64,000 nucleotides of DNA. Source: Gammaproteobacteria bacterium. Lineage in GTDB: Bacteria > Pseudomonadota > Gammaproteobacteria > Pseudomonadales > JADFDG01. The notes beneath the pieces were generated by a model, which searched no databases, was not told the DNA's origin, and saw nothing but the letters and a program-made list of their open reading frames with translations. Position 1 is the first letter of the stretch; each line of letters opens with the position of its first letter. Shown here one piece after another: positions 18,826 through 28,168 of this stretch. Made by a program: the position numbers and the translations under genes. The stretch is from assembly GCA_018262975.1 (NCBI GenBank), contig JADFDG010000006.1:57137-121136 (forward strand), given 5' to 3'.

Positions 18826-20184
18826 ATGGCATCCGGAAGCGTCCGCGTCAGCCCTCTTGCTCGCCTTGCCCCTGCCTGCCTGCTCGCACTGGCCATTGCC
18901 GGCTGCGACAGCGGCAGCGACACCGCGGCGACTGGCACCCCGCCACCGCCGGAAATCGCCTACACCAGCCACACCGTGACGCCCTCCCTGGGCCTGGTCC
19001 TGAACGGCACCGTGCGCGTGCGGTCGCTCGACGGCACCGAACTGGCCTCTGCCCTCACCGGCCATAGCGGCCTGGCCACCCTGCAGATCCCGGGCACCGC
19101 CAGCGGCCCGTTCATCATCGAACTGGCCGGCAACGAGGCAGCCAGCTACTACGACGAGGCGCTCGACGACCTGGTGCCGCTGCCGGCCGGCACGGTGGTG
19201 CGCGCACTGGTCGCCGATCTCGCCGACGCCGGCTCTGCCGTGACGCCGCTGACCGAAATGGCGGTGCAGTACCTGCTGGCACAACATGGCTCGCTGGCCG
19301 GGCTCACGGCCGCCGACATCACGGCTGCCAACGAATTCATCCGCAACCAGCTGGCGCCCGAGCTGGCCGACATCACCTTGCCGCCGACGCTGATCGGCGG
19401 CGCAGGTGACATCGCGTTGCTGGCGGACGCTTCGGCGAACGATCTCTATGCGCTGAAGCTCGCCGCCCTGGCGCGCGTGGGTGCTGCCAACCACACGCTG
19501 TCGCTCGCCCCGGCCCTGGACATCCTCGACGAGATGGCCGCCGACATCGCCGACGGCGCGCTTGATGGCAAGGTCAATGGCAGCGCGGTCACGCCTGCCA
19601 CCTACGACCTCGCCTCCTTTGCCAGCCAGTTGCGCGACCTCGCCGCCAGCTACGGCGGCGACAGCGGCGGACTGGCGGGCCTGCTCGATGGCATCGCGCA
19701 CTACGTATCGCCGGAGATCCTCGCACTGCTGGTGACGCCGCCCGGTGACGACGGTCCCGGTGACTTGCTGGCTTCCTGGGCGGGCACCTACACCGGCAGT
19801 TACAGCGACAACATCAGCGGCTTCACGCTGGTGCCGAGCCTCGCCTCCAGCCTGCAATCCGCGATGGACACGATCCTCGGCACCGGCAGCAACCTGTGCA
19901 GCATGACCATCAGCGGCTCGCAGGTCGTTGCAGGCCAGCAGGTGTTCGATTTCGCGTCGGACCTCGCGGCTGCCGCCACGGAAGCAACCCGCCAATACCA
20001 GCTGGCCAGTACCCTGTCGTCGCTCAGCGGCTTCACGTCGTTGCTGCAGAGCCTCGGGCTGCCGTTGCCCGAGGTGAGCACGACGATCACCACCGTCGCT
20101 GATGCACCGGCCTCGATGACCTTCACCGTCGCGTTGCCGGCGCCGGGCTCGCTGTCCTACAGCGGAACCTGCACGTTCAACTGA
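18826..20184 (+). CDS. Putative lipoprotein of unknown function
   Basis: N-terminus 'ARLAPACLLALAIAGCDSGSD' with a lipobox-like LAIAGC; no family recognised. Confidence 0.6.
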   Translation: MASGSVRVSPLARLAPACLLALAIAGCDSGSDTAATGTPPPPEIAYTSHTVTPSLGLVLNGTVRVRSLDGTELASALTGHSGLATLQIPGTASGPFIIELAGNEAASYYDEALDDLVPLPAGTVVRALVADLADAGSAVTPLTEMAVQYLLAQHGSLAGLTAADITAANEFIRNQLAPELADITLPPTLIGGAGDIALLADASANDLYALKLAALARVGAANHTLSLAPALDILDEMAADIADGALDGKVNGSAVTPATYDLASFASQLRDLAASYGGDSGGLAGLLDGIAHYVSPEILALLVTPPGDDGPGDLLASWAGTYTGSYSDNISGFTLVPSLASSLQSAMDTILGTGSNLCSMTISGSQVVAGQQVFDFASDLAAAATEATRQYQLASTLSSLSGFTSLLQSLGLPLPEVSTTITTVADAPASMTFTVALPAPGSLSYSGTCTFN

Positions 20185-20192
20185 GGCCAATG

Positions 20193-20228
20193 AAAAAGGG
20201 TCGGGTGCATGGCGCCCGACCCTTTTTT
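20193..20228. terminator. Bidirectional Rho-independent terminator between convergent genes
   Basis: AAAAAGGGTCGGG-tgcatggcg-CCCGACCCTTTTTT. Confidence 0.85.
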
Positions 20229-20253
20229 AATGCCTGACGGAAGCCGCCCGCGC

Positions 20254-21105
20254 TCAGGGTGCCTTGTCCTTGCGCGTGAGCATGCGCCGCCACAGCGGCC
20301 AGTGGTCGTTGGCGCGGATTTCCTTGAGCTCTCCCATCATCCGCTCGATCGCGTCGGCGACCTGCTCGCGCAGCTCCCACTGCGCGGCCTGGCTGCCGGC
20401 CTTGCCGACAAACGGTGCTGTGGAGATCGGTTCGCCGAACATGAAGTAGAAACGTTCCGGCCGCGGGATCGACGTCGGCCCCAGGCCGCGCACGACCGGC
20501 ATGAACAGGTCGCCGTCGCGCAGGAATTTCGCGACCTTCCCGTTGCCCAGCAACTTGCGGCCGACCCACGAGGCCTTGAAGTCATCGCCGTCGAAGACGA
20601 TCGAATACATGTCGTCGGCGCCCAGCGACGCAAACGGTACGATGGGGTACTGGTGTTCGATGGCCAGGCGCGCAAACCCCGTGCGGTTCTTCCAGGTGAG
20701 GCGGTTCTCCTCGCCGCGTCGCTTGGCAACTTCGCGGGCGCCACCGGGGAAAACCAGTACGTGCTGGCCGCCGGTCATCAGCGTGTGGCAGTTCTCCGGC
20801 GTACCCGGCACCGAGCCGTACTTGAGGAGGCTGTCGCCCCAACCGGGAACCTTGTAGTGGTAATGGTCGCCGAGACTGCGAACGAACACGCCGGTGTGCT
20901 TGTACAGACCGGCGAAAATGAGCGGTGAATCGATCACGCCGAAGATGGTGTGGTTGCCGACGAACAGCGACGGCGTGGCCGGATCGACGTTCTCGAGGCC
21001 GTGGTATTGCGGATCGAACCAGCGGAACAGCGGTTTCAGGCGCCGCTCGAGCTCGCTGGCGGAAGGTGGCTCGTAGGCCAGGATGTCGTCCGGAACGCGT
21101 GGCAT
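20254..21105 (-). CDS. Lysophospholipid acyltransferase-like protein
   Basis: 'PSLFVGNHTIFGVIDSPLIFAGLY' (NHx4D-like) and 'VLVFPGGAREVAKRRGEENRLTWKNRTGFARLA'. Confidence 0.75.
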   Translation of the reverse strand: MPRVPDDILAYEPPSASELERRLKPLFRWFDPQYHGLENVDPATPSLFVGNHTIFGVIDSPLIFAGLYKHTGVFVRSLGDHYHYKVPGWGDSLLKYGSVPGTPENCHTLMTGGQHVLVFPGGAREVAKRRGEENRLTWKNRTGFARLAIEHQYPIVPFASLGADDMYSIVFDGDDFKASWVGRKLLGNGKVAKFLRDGDLFMPVVRGLGPTSIPRPERFYFMFGEPISTAPFVGKAGSQAAQWELREQVADAIERMMGELKEIRANDHWPLWRRMLTRKDKAP

Positions 21106-21124
21106 CGGTGCTCCTTGCAGGCTG

Positions 21125-21313
21125 TCAGCCGCGCTTCTTCTTGCCGCGACCACCCTTGCCCTTCTTGCCGCCGGACTTCTCCGGCGCCCAGCCCATCGCG
21201 CGATGGAACTGCGAGGCGAGCGCATCGGCGCGCTCGTCCTGGCGCTTGCGCTTGAGCTTGTCGCGGGTACGCTCGTCGAGGCGCACCACGTCGGCTTCGT
21301 CGCGTTCGCTCAT
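21125..21313 (-). CDS. Small basic hypothetical protein (62 aa)
   Basis: 4-bp overlap with the upstream MFS gene; ends 'GGKKGKGGRGKKKRG'. Confidence 0.5.
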   Translation of the reverse strand: MSERDEADVVRLDERTRDKLKRKRQDERADALASQFHRAMGWAPEKSGGKKGKGGRGKKKRG

Positions 21314-22485
21314 GACAGGCGGGTACCCAGTCGGTACATGTAGAGGAACAGGGGCAGGCATGATAGCGCAACGAGCAGGTGCGGCGCGTGCGGGTGCAGC
21401 TGGTACAGCGCGGTACCGGCCAGTGGTCCGACGATGAACCCCAGTGCCGGGGCGGCAGCAACGAGGCCGGCTACCGCGCCCTGCTCGCCTGCCCCCACCG
21501 CGGTACTGGCGGCGGCCGAATAGCCCGGCGCTGCCAGACCGGTGCCGGCACCCACCAGCGCCATCGCCAGCGCGACCATCCAGGGACCACTGGCAAACAC
21601 CAGCACGACGCTGCCGAGCATCAGGGCGGTGAAGCCGCTCCACAGCAGTCGCCGCGCACGCCAGCCGTGCCGCACCGCCCAGGCCTGCATCGCCAGCGAC
21701 GCCCCCGCGCACACCATCAGCGCCAGCCCGACGAGGCGCGCTGTTTCGCGGCCGTCCACCCGCAGGCTGTCCTGGATGAAGAAGCCCAGCGTTTGCTGGA
21801 TCACCGAGAAACCGATGTACAGCGAGACGCCCAGCACGAGGAACGGAAACACGCGCGGGTCGAAGTAGCCGGGCGCCGTCGCGTTGGCCACCGGTGCATG
21901 GACAACGCGCGGGGAATCGGGCAACCAGCGCCACACCACGAAGGCCATCACCAGCGTGATGGCCGCCGCGCCATAGAGCGGCGCCAGCAGGCCGAGCATC
22001 GCCAGTGCGCCGCCCAGTGCCGGGCCGACGATGGTGCCGACATTGTGCGCGGCACTGAGCTTGCCCATGCCGGCCGTGCGGTGCTCGACGCTGGTGATGT
22101 CGGCCATGTAGGCCGTGGTGGCCGGTGGCGCGGCGGCCATCAGCGTGGACTGGAACATGCGCGCCATCACCAGCGCGGCCAGCAACGCGCCACCGGTGAG
22201 CCAGCCTTCGAGGCCGGCAAGAAAGCCGGTGGCAAACACGGTGGTGCCCACGGTGTAACCAAGCAGGCCGATGATCAGCGTGCGGCGCCGGCCCAGGCGT
22301 TCGCTGGCGCGCCCCCAGCGCGGACTCGCCCAGGAGAACACCAGGCTGCTGGCGGCGATGATCAGGCCGACTTCGATTTCAGCCAGGCCTACCTCGCGGC
22401 CAAGTGGCGCCAGCACCGCGAACACGATGGTCTGGCCCATGCCATGGGCCATCACGGAGGCGAGAACGAGGTTGACCGGGGACAC
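21310..22485 (-). CDS. MFS transporter
   Basis: 12-TM pattern with 'SPRWGRASERLGRRRTLIIG'. GTG 22485 preferred over the ORF-track start 22506, which sits almost at the predicted TSS. Confidence 0.8.
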   Translation of the reverse strand: MSPVNLVLASVMAHGMGQTIVFAVLAPLGREVGLAEIEVGLIIAASSLVFSWASPRWGRASERLGRRRTLIIGLLGYTVGTTVFATGFLAGLEGWLTGGALLAALVMARMFQSTLMAAAPPATTAYMADITSVEHRTAGMGKLSAAHNVGTIVGPALGGALAMLGLLAPLYGAAAITLVMAFVVWRWLPDSPRVVHAPVANATAPGYFDPRVFPFLVLGVSLYIGFSVIQQTLGFFIQDSLRVDGRETARLVGLALMVCAGASLAMQAWAVRHGWRARRLLWSGFTALMLGSVVLVFASGPWMVALAMALVGAGTGLAAPGYSAAASTAVGAGEQGAVAGLVAAAPALGFIVGPLAGTALYQLHPHAPHLLVALSCLPLFLYMYRLGTRLS

Positions 22486-22513
22486 GGGCGATCCGCGCAG
22501 CAGCAAGGTCGGC

Positions 22514-22537
22514 GATTATAGCCACGTCGCTATAATC
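22514..22537. promoter_or_regulatory. Symmetric divergent promoter (paired TATAAT elements)
   Basis: GATTATAGC-cacgtc-GCTATAATC places TATAAT on both strands between divergent genes. Confidence 0.55.
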
Positions 22538-22578
22538 GTCGCCTCGCGGCCATCCGCATCCGTACACGGAAACCCCGC

Positions 22579-23337
22579 ATGAACACGCTCGCCGACTGGC
22601 TGGCCGCCGAACCGTTCACCCTGACCATGTCCAGCGGCTTCTTCGGGTTCTTCTGCCATGCGGGAATGCTGGCGGCCCTGGACGAAGCCGGCCTGCGCCC
22701 GGCACGCATCACCGGGTCATCCGCCGGTGCACTGGCCGGCAGTGCGATCGCCGCAGGCCTCGACGCGCGCGAGTTGATCGCCGAGCTCACCGCGCTCACC
22801 CGCGCGGACTTCTGGGATCCGGGCTTCGGTGCCGGACTGCTGAAAGGCGCGCTGTTCCGCGAACGCCTGGCGCGCCTGCTGCCGGCGCAACGCTTCGACC
22901 AGTGCGTGATCCCGCTGGCCGTGTCGGTGCACCAGTGGGCCGGTCGCGAAACGCGCGTGATCGACCACGGCGAACTGGTGCCCGCCGTGTACGCCTCGTG
23001 CGCGGTGCCGGTGCTGTTCCATCCCATCCGCCTGGATGGCCGGCTGACCAGCGACGGCGGCATCGCCGACCGCTGGGGACTGGCCGGGGTTCGCGAGGGC
23101 GAACGGGTGTTCTACCACCATCTCGGCTCGCGCTCGCCGTGGCGACGCAAGGATGATCCGGCGCTGCAGTTGCCGCAGCGCGCGAACCTGGCGGCACTGG
23201 AGTTGTACGGGATCCCGCGCAGCGGGCCGAACAAGCTGGCGTTGGGGCCGCACATCGTGGAAGCCGCGCAACATGCCACCCGGCTCGCGCTGGGCAGTCC
23301 CGTCGGCAGCGACTCTGCACACCACCGCACTTTGTAG
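22579..23337 (+). CDS. Patatin-like phospholipase
   Basis: 'GSSAGALAGS' nucleophile elbow and 'TSDGGIADRWG' Asp motif. Confidence 0.85.
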   Translation: MNTLADWLAAEPFTLTMSSGFFGFFCHAGMLAALDEAGLRPARITGSSAGALAGSAIAAGLDARELIAELTALTRADFWDPGFGAGLLKGALFRERLARLLPAQRFDQCVIPLAVSVHQWAGRETRVIDHGELVPAVYASCAVPVLFHPIRLDGRLTSDGGIADRWGLAGVREGERVFYHHLGSRSPWRRKDDPALQLPQRANLAALELYGIPRSGPNKLALGPHIVEAAQHATRLALGSPVGSDSAHHRTL

Positions 23338-23402
23338 CGAGGGGGCCATGCCCCCGACCGGATCGTGCTGAAAAGCGGTCGGGGGCATGGCCCCCTCTCT
23401 AC
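23334..23402. repeat. GTAG-type palindromic repeat, copy 2 (inverted pair)
   Basis: GTAGCGAGGGGGCCATGCCCCCGACCG ... CGGTCGGGGGCATGGCCCCCTCTCTAC; 27-bp arms, 26/27 complementary. Confidence 0.9.
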
Positions 23403-23404
23403 AA

Positions 23405-24499
23405 TCAGGCCGTGGCGGTGTACAGCGGGCGCGACATCGCCGCCCAGTCGATCACCCCGTCATCCACCAGGTTCTCGTACTGCAGGATGCCGATTTCCTC
23501 GAACTTCGGGCGGATGCGGTCGGTGAGCAGGCCGATGCGCTTGAGGTTGGGCACGATCCGCGTGAACAGCAGGTTGCGGAACTGCTCCATGATCTTCGCC
23601 TCCAGCACCTTCGCGCGCGCCGCCTCCACGTCCCAGCCGAACTGGGTGAACACGTCGGTGGCGATCAGGCGCTCGCGCATCACCAGGCAGGCTTCCAGCG
23701 CGAACTGTGCGCGCTCCTCGCGTTCCTCCTGGGTCAGGTTCTTGACGAACTCCTCGAGGTAATTCACGCCGAAGGTCACGTGGCGCGCCTCGTCGCGGAT
23801 CACCAGCTCGATGATGTCCTTGAGCAGGTCGTCGCGCGACACCATCTTGATGGTGTTGAACGCGGCCAGCGCAAGGCCCTCGATGATGATCTGCATGCCG
23901 ATGAACTTGAGGTCCCAGCGCGCGTCGGTGAGCACCTTGTCGAGCAGTGCTTTCAGGTGCTTGTTCACCGGGTACATGAACTGCACCTTGTCGCGCAGGT
24001 ACTTGTGGAAAACCTCCACGTGGCGCGCCTCGTCGAAGGCCTGCGAGGCGGCATAGAGCTTGGCGTCGAAGGTGGGTGCACAACTCGCCAGTTGCGAGGC
24101 CACCAGCAACGCGCCCTGCTCGCCGTGCAGGAACTGGCTGAGCGTCCACGACTGGTTGTGCCAGGCGAAATCGAGCTTCTGCTGCTCGCTCATCGCCTCG
24201 AACGGCCCGTAGCCCACGAACGGGTTGAACATCGGGTCGACGGGGTACTCGCTCTTCGGAAAGGTCTTGCGCCAGTCGACGTCGACCTCGGCATTCCAGT
24301 TCAGCTCCTTGCCGAGGCGGTAGAGCTTGCGGATGCGGCCGTCGGCCGAGTCATAGTCCCAGTTGTAATGGCCGGTCAGCGGCGTCTGGAAAATCTCGCA
24401 CACGTCGTTGACGTGCTTCTCGGTCATCTTCGCCGCGAGGTCATCCTGGTCGTACCACTGGATGTCCTGCGGCGGCTGCTTGACGACGATCATGCCCAT
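23405..24499 (-). CDS. Ferritin-like / R2-like diiron protein
   Basis: Two 'DEARHV' motifs ('FDEARHVEVFHKYL', 'RDEARHVTFGVNYLEEF'). Confidence 0.65.
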   Translation of the reverse strand: MGMIVVKQPPQDIQWYDQDDLAAKMTEKHVNDVCEIFQTPLTGHYNWDYDSADGRIRKLYRLGKELNWNAEVDVDWRKTFPKSEYPVDPMFNPFVGYGPFEAMSEQQKLDFAWHNQSWTLSQFLHGEQGALLVASQLASCAPTFDAKLYAASQAFDEARHVEVFHKYLRDKVQFMYPVNKHLKALLDKVLTDARWDLKFIGMQIIIEGLALAAFNTIKMVSRDDLLKDIIELVIRDEARHVTFGVNYLEEFVKNLTQEEREERAQFALEACLVMRERLIATDVFTQFGWDVEAARAKVLEAKIMEQFRNLLFTRIVPNLKRIGLLTDRIRPKFEEIGILQYENLVDDGVIDWAAMSRPLYTATA

Positions 24500-24654
24500 G
24501 TCGATGTACCCCGTGCGGCGCGTTGTTGTTTTAGGAGTCGACCAGCCGGAAGGCTGTATGGAACGTAGCAACGCCTGGCCGCCAGGATCAATGTCGCCAA
24601 ATGACAACGGCAACAAGGGCTTGTCGCCGGATCACAATCCGGCGGCCCGGTCGA

Positions 24655-25452
24655 TCAACGCGGGCGACGGGACTCAAGCTCGTCAAACAGGGCGGTGAAG
24701 GCCTGGGTGAGCTTGTGCGAGGGGTCCAGGTGGATCAGCGGGGTACCGCTCTCATGGGACTCGCGCATCAGCACCGAGCTGGGCAGCATCGCCTCGAGAA
24801 TGGGCAGGCCCTCCTCCTTCAGCTCGTTGACCAGTTGCTGTGGCAGATTGGCGCGCGGCTGGAACTGGTTGACCACGATGCCCTCGATGCGCAACTCGTC
24901 GTTGTGCTCGCGGGTGGTCTCTTCGACGTTCTCCATGAGGGTGTAGAGCGCCCGCCGGGAAAATGCGTCGCAGTCGAAGGGAATCAGGCAGCTGTCGGCG
25001 CCGATCAGCGCCGAGAGGGTGTAGAAATTGAAGGCCGGCGGCGTGTCGATGTAGATGGCGTCGTAACGCTGGCTGAGCGTTTTGAGCGCGCTGCGCAACT
25101 TGAAGATCTTGTGCTTGGACTCGAGCAGGTGCTCGATCTCACGCAATTCCGGGTTCGACGGGATCAGGTAGAGGTTGTCGTACGGGGTGTCGTGGACGAA
25201 CGATTCCGGGGATTTCTCCACCAGCTTGAACGACAGCGTCTGCGCGAAGAACTGGCCGATGTTCGGCTCCAGCTCACCGCCGTCGTCGGGAAATACGCGC
25301 TCGTCGCCGAGCAGGTACTGGGTGGCATTGCACTGCGGGTCCAGGTCCACCACCAGCGTGCGGTAACCACGGGCAGCGCTGATCGCGGCCAGGTTGACCG
25401 TGATGCTGGACTTTCCCACCCCACCCTTCTGGTTGAACACGACGCGACGCAT
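24655..25452 (-). CDS. ParA/MinD-like ATPase without an adjacent parB
   Basis: Deviant Walker A 'NQKGGVGKSS', 'LVVDLDPQCNATQYLLG', 'YIDTPPAFNF'. Confidence 0.85.
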   Translation of the reverse strand: MRRVVFNQKGGVGKSSITVNLAAISAARGYRTLVVDLDPQCNATQYLLGDERVFPDDGGELEPNIGQFFAQTLSFKLVEKSPESFVHDTPYDNLYLIPSNPELREIEHLLESKHKIFKLRSALKTLSQRYDAIYIDTPPAFNFYTLSALIGADSCLIPFDCDAFSRRALYTLMENVEETTREHNDELRIEGIVVNQFQPRANLPQQLVNELKEEGLPILEAMLPSSVLMRESHESGTPLIHLDPSHKLTQAFTALFDELESRRPR

Positions 25453-25535
25453 GCGACTTCCCCTGTGGCGGCCCGCTCACGGGCATGGACGCGGCGATTC
25501 TATCGCCAACACGGGCCGGGCGGCGACGATCCCGG

Positions 25536-26372
25536 TCAAGACAGACGGGCCTGCCAGAGGAAGTCGGCGGCGACCACCAGCAGCAGCAGCGCGAATACGC
25601 GGCGCAGCGTGGCCGCCGGCAGGCGGTGGGCGAGCAAGACACCCACGCGGGCCATCGGCATGCTGGCCACTACCAGTGCGACGAGTACCGGCAGGTGCAC
25701 GTAGCCCAGGGAAGCTGCCGGAAGGTCCGCCCGTTGCCAGCCGGCGACGATGAAACCGATGGCTCCGGCCAGGGCGATCGGCATGCCGCAGGCCGATGAA
25801 CTGGCCACGGCCTGCTGCAGGCGCACGCCGGCATGATGCAGCCAGGGCACGAGCAGCGACCCGCCACCGATGCCGAACAGCGCGGAGGCGACGCCAATCA
25901 CGATGGCGGCGACGGCGTGCAGGCCGCGTGCGCCACCTATCGACGAAGCCGTCCCGGTAGCGGATTCCATGTGCTGCGGATGCGCGCGGGCAAGCAGCAT
26001 CTGCAGGCCCATCACCGCGGCAAACACGCCGAAGGCGCGCATCATCCACTCGCCACCGATGTATTCGGCCAGCGCCGTACCCGCCAGCGCGCCGGCCACC
26101 AGGGCAGGCGCCATCACACGCACCAGGTCCCAGCGCACCGCGCCGCGACGGTGATGGGCACGCACCGATGAGAATCCGGTAAAGAGAATGCTCGCCAGGG
26201 AAGTGGCTACCGCCAGCTGCATGGCAAGCGCCGGCGTCACGCCGTGTATGCCGTAAACCCACACCAGGGCCGGCACGATCACCAGCCCGCCGCCGATACC
26301 CAGCATGCCGCCGAGCAACCCGGCCAGCGCGCCGGCGATGACCGACGGCACGATCAACCACAGGTCAACCAT
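25536..26372 (-). CDS. Sulfite exporter TauE/SafE family protein
   Basis: 'GALAGLLGGMLGIGGGLVIVPALVW' and 'GVASALFGIGGGSLLVPWL'. Confidence 0.88.
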   Translation of the reverse strand: MVDLWLIVPSVIAGALAGLLGGMLGIGGGLVIVPALVWVYGIHGVTPALAMQLAVATSLASILFTGFSSVRAHHRRGAVRWDLVRVMAPALVAGALAGTALAEYIGGEWMMRAFGVFAAVMGLQMLLARAHPQHMESATGTASSIGGARGLHAVAAIVIGVASALFGIGGGSLLVPWLHHAGVRLQQAVASSSACGMPIALAGAIGFIVAGWQRADLPAASLGYVHLPVLVALVVASMPMARVGVLLAHRLPAATLRRVFALLLLVVAADFLWQARLS

Positions 26373-26375
26373 GGC

Positions 26376-27659
26376 TCAGGGTGCCGCGCGGAAACGATAG
26401 GCCGGCGTTTCCCGCCAGCGTCGTACATAGGCGCGCGGCTCGGCGCCGGCCAGCTCCTTGTCGAAAGCGAGCGTTACGCCGAAGCGGAAGTCCTCGCCCG
26501 GCGGGAAGCCGCGGATTCCGTAGCCGATATTCGGCTGCTGCCCGGCGACACGTTCCGGCTTGTCCTTGCGGTCCAGCGAGTCCTCGTAGACGAACTCGAG
26601 AGGGATGCCACGCAACTCGCGCGGCACGTCCAGGAAGGTCAGCACTGAAAAGCCGTTGCGCGCATCGAACAGTATCCAGTCCTCGTCGGAGCTGAGGCCT
26701 CGTGCCAGCATCTGCTGCTCCGTCGCATCGATCCGCCCGTCGGTGATGGCCTGCAGCGTGCCGCCACGCGCCGTGCGCACCACCGAACCGGAAAGTCTGT
26801 TCGCATCGAGCGTGACCCGCACCGACGGGTTCACCAGGGCCTTGCGGTACAGGCGGGGAATGCGCGCGTGGGTCAGCGCCTCGAAGTGACGCGGGTAGCG
26901 CAGGACCTGCACCTGCATCTTCATGACCGGGATACCGCCGAACACCACGCTCGTTTCCAGCTGTATCGTCGAGCGCAGCGGCCCGCTGCGCTGGCCGATC
27001 AGCCGGGGACGCAGGTTGTCGTTGTCGAGCGTCAGGCGCGTGGCGGCAGTCAGCACGCCGCCCGAGATCCGCATCTTCAGGGTATCGACCAGCGACGTGT
27101 CGCGGTCACCGCGCCAACTGCGCACCATGAGGTGTTTCCAGTTCAGCTCGTTGGCCGGGTCGACCCGCAACGTGTAGAACGGCGTTTCGGTGACGCCGGT
27201 AGCAACGTCGTGGCGCACGTAACTCTGCGTTGCCAATGGAAGACCACCGGCCAGCACCTGCAGGTAACGCGTCTCGTCCTGCGCGGTGGCCGCCAGTTCG
27301 CCGAGCCACCCGGCCGGCGGGGCCACCCCCGCGGGCAACGATTCCGTGCCGAGGTCGCCGGCGAGCACCAGCAGGCGGTCATCGGCGTCGAACACGCCTT
27401 CCCTGCCCTTCAGCGGCAGGCCGGTCGAGGCAAACCAGACCTGCCCGGTGGCATTGTATTCATCGACCTGGAACGGCACGGGTTGCAGCACACCGTTGCG
27501 CAGCACGCCCACCCGCAGCGTCGCGATCGGCTGACCGGCCGCTGCCGGCAACTGGGCCGGGGTGAGTTGCAGGATCTTGTCAGGGTCCCAGCCGGCAACG
27601 GCAGTGCATGCCGGCAGCAGCGCCAGCACCAGCCATGCACGCAGCCAGCGCGCTGTCAC
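26376..27659 (-). CDS. Exported protein of unknown function coupled to gspM
   Basis: GTG start overlapping the gspM stop; signal peptide 'MTARWLRAWLVLALLPACTAVAG'; no family recognised. Confidence 0.6.
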   Translation of the reverse strand: MTARWLRAWLVLALLPACTAVAGWDPDKILQLTPAQLPAAAGQPIATLRVGVLRNGVLQPVPFQVDEYNATGQVWFASTGLPLKGREGVFDADDRLLVLAGDLGTESLPAGVAPPAGWLGELAATAQDETRYLQVLAGGLPLATQSYVRHDVATGVTETPFYTLRVDPANELNWKHLMVRSWRGDRDTSLVDTLKMRISGGVLTAATRLTLDNDNLRPRLIGQRSGPLRSTIQLETSVVFGGIPVMKMQVQVLRYPRHFEALTHARIPRLYRKALVNPSVRVTLDANRLSGSVVRTARGGTLQAITDGRIDATEQQMLARGLSSDEDWILFDARNGFSVLTFLDVPRELRGIPLEFVYEDSLDRKDKPERVAGQQPNIGYGIRGFPPGEDFRFGVTLAFDKELAGAEPRAYVRRWRETPAYRFRAAP

Positions 27660-28168
27660 CGCGGCATGCCCAGGGTGAGCCGGATGTTCGCCAGGCCAGG
27701 CTGCGGCACACTGTCGGCACTGAAGTTCTCGACGACGAGACCGTGCCGTTGTTCGACCAGTACGATCCATCGCAGCACGTCGGTAAGCACCGCATTCTCG
27801 AGGGTCACGCGCACGCGGTGTTCCCCGTCGGGCTCGAAACGCTGCAGGTTGATACCGGCATCGCGGGCACTGCCGTTGACAGCCGCCAGCAAGGACTGGC
27901 CGGCGGGCAGGCGCCCCGTCCCGGCGGACGCGGCCGCCCGCCGGGCGGCCGGCGCGTTCGCCTGCATCCAGGCCAGATCATCGCGCGCCTCGGCCGCATC
28001 GGCTTGCGCACGATCAACCCAGGCGCGCAGCGGCGATACCAGGGCCATCCAGACGACGACCGCAACGAAAAACACCAGCAGGCCACCCAGCGCGCGTTGA
28101 TCGCGCGATGGCAATGCCTGCCAGCGCGCAAGCCACGGCTGCATCTGTTGGCGCAGGAGCAACTTCAT
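27656..28168 (-). CDS. gspM: Type II secretion protein GspM
   Basis: One TM after a short N-terminus, 'ALGGLLVFFVAVVVWMALVSPLRAWVDRAQADAAEARDDLAWMQANAP'; position after gspL. Confidence 0.82.
   Translation of the reverse strand: MKLLLRQQMQPWLARWQALPSRDQRALGGLLVFFVAVVVWMALVSPLRAWVDRAQADAAEARDDLAWMQANAPAARRAAASAGTGRLPAGQSLLAAVNGSARDAGINLQRFEPDGEHRVRVTLENAVLTDVLRWIVLVEQRHGLVVENFSADSVPQPGLANIRLTLGMPR

Noticed and set aside
20193-20228. Hairpin with 'GGGTCGGGTGCATGG', resembling the GTAG repeat arm
   Set aside because: Lacks the GTAG head and GGGGGCC core, and has A/T tracts on both sides between convergent genes; best explained as a bidirectional terminator.
24655-25452. ParA as evidence of an integrated plasmid or ICE
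   Set aside because: No parB, replication, conjugation or integrase genes nearby; flanked by ordinary chromosomal genes.
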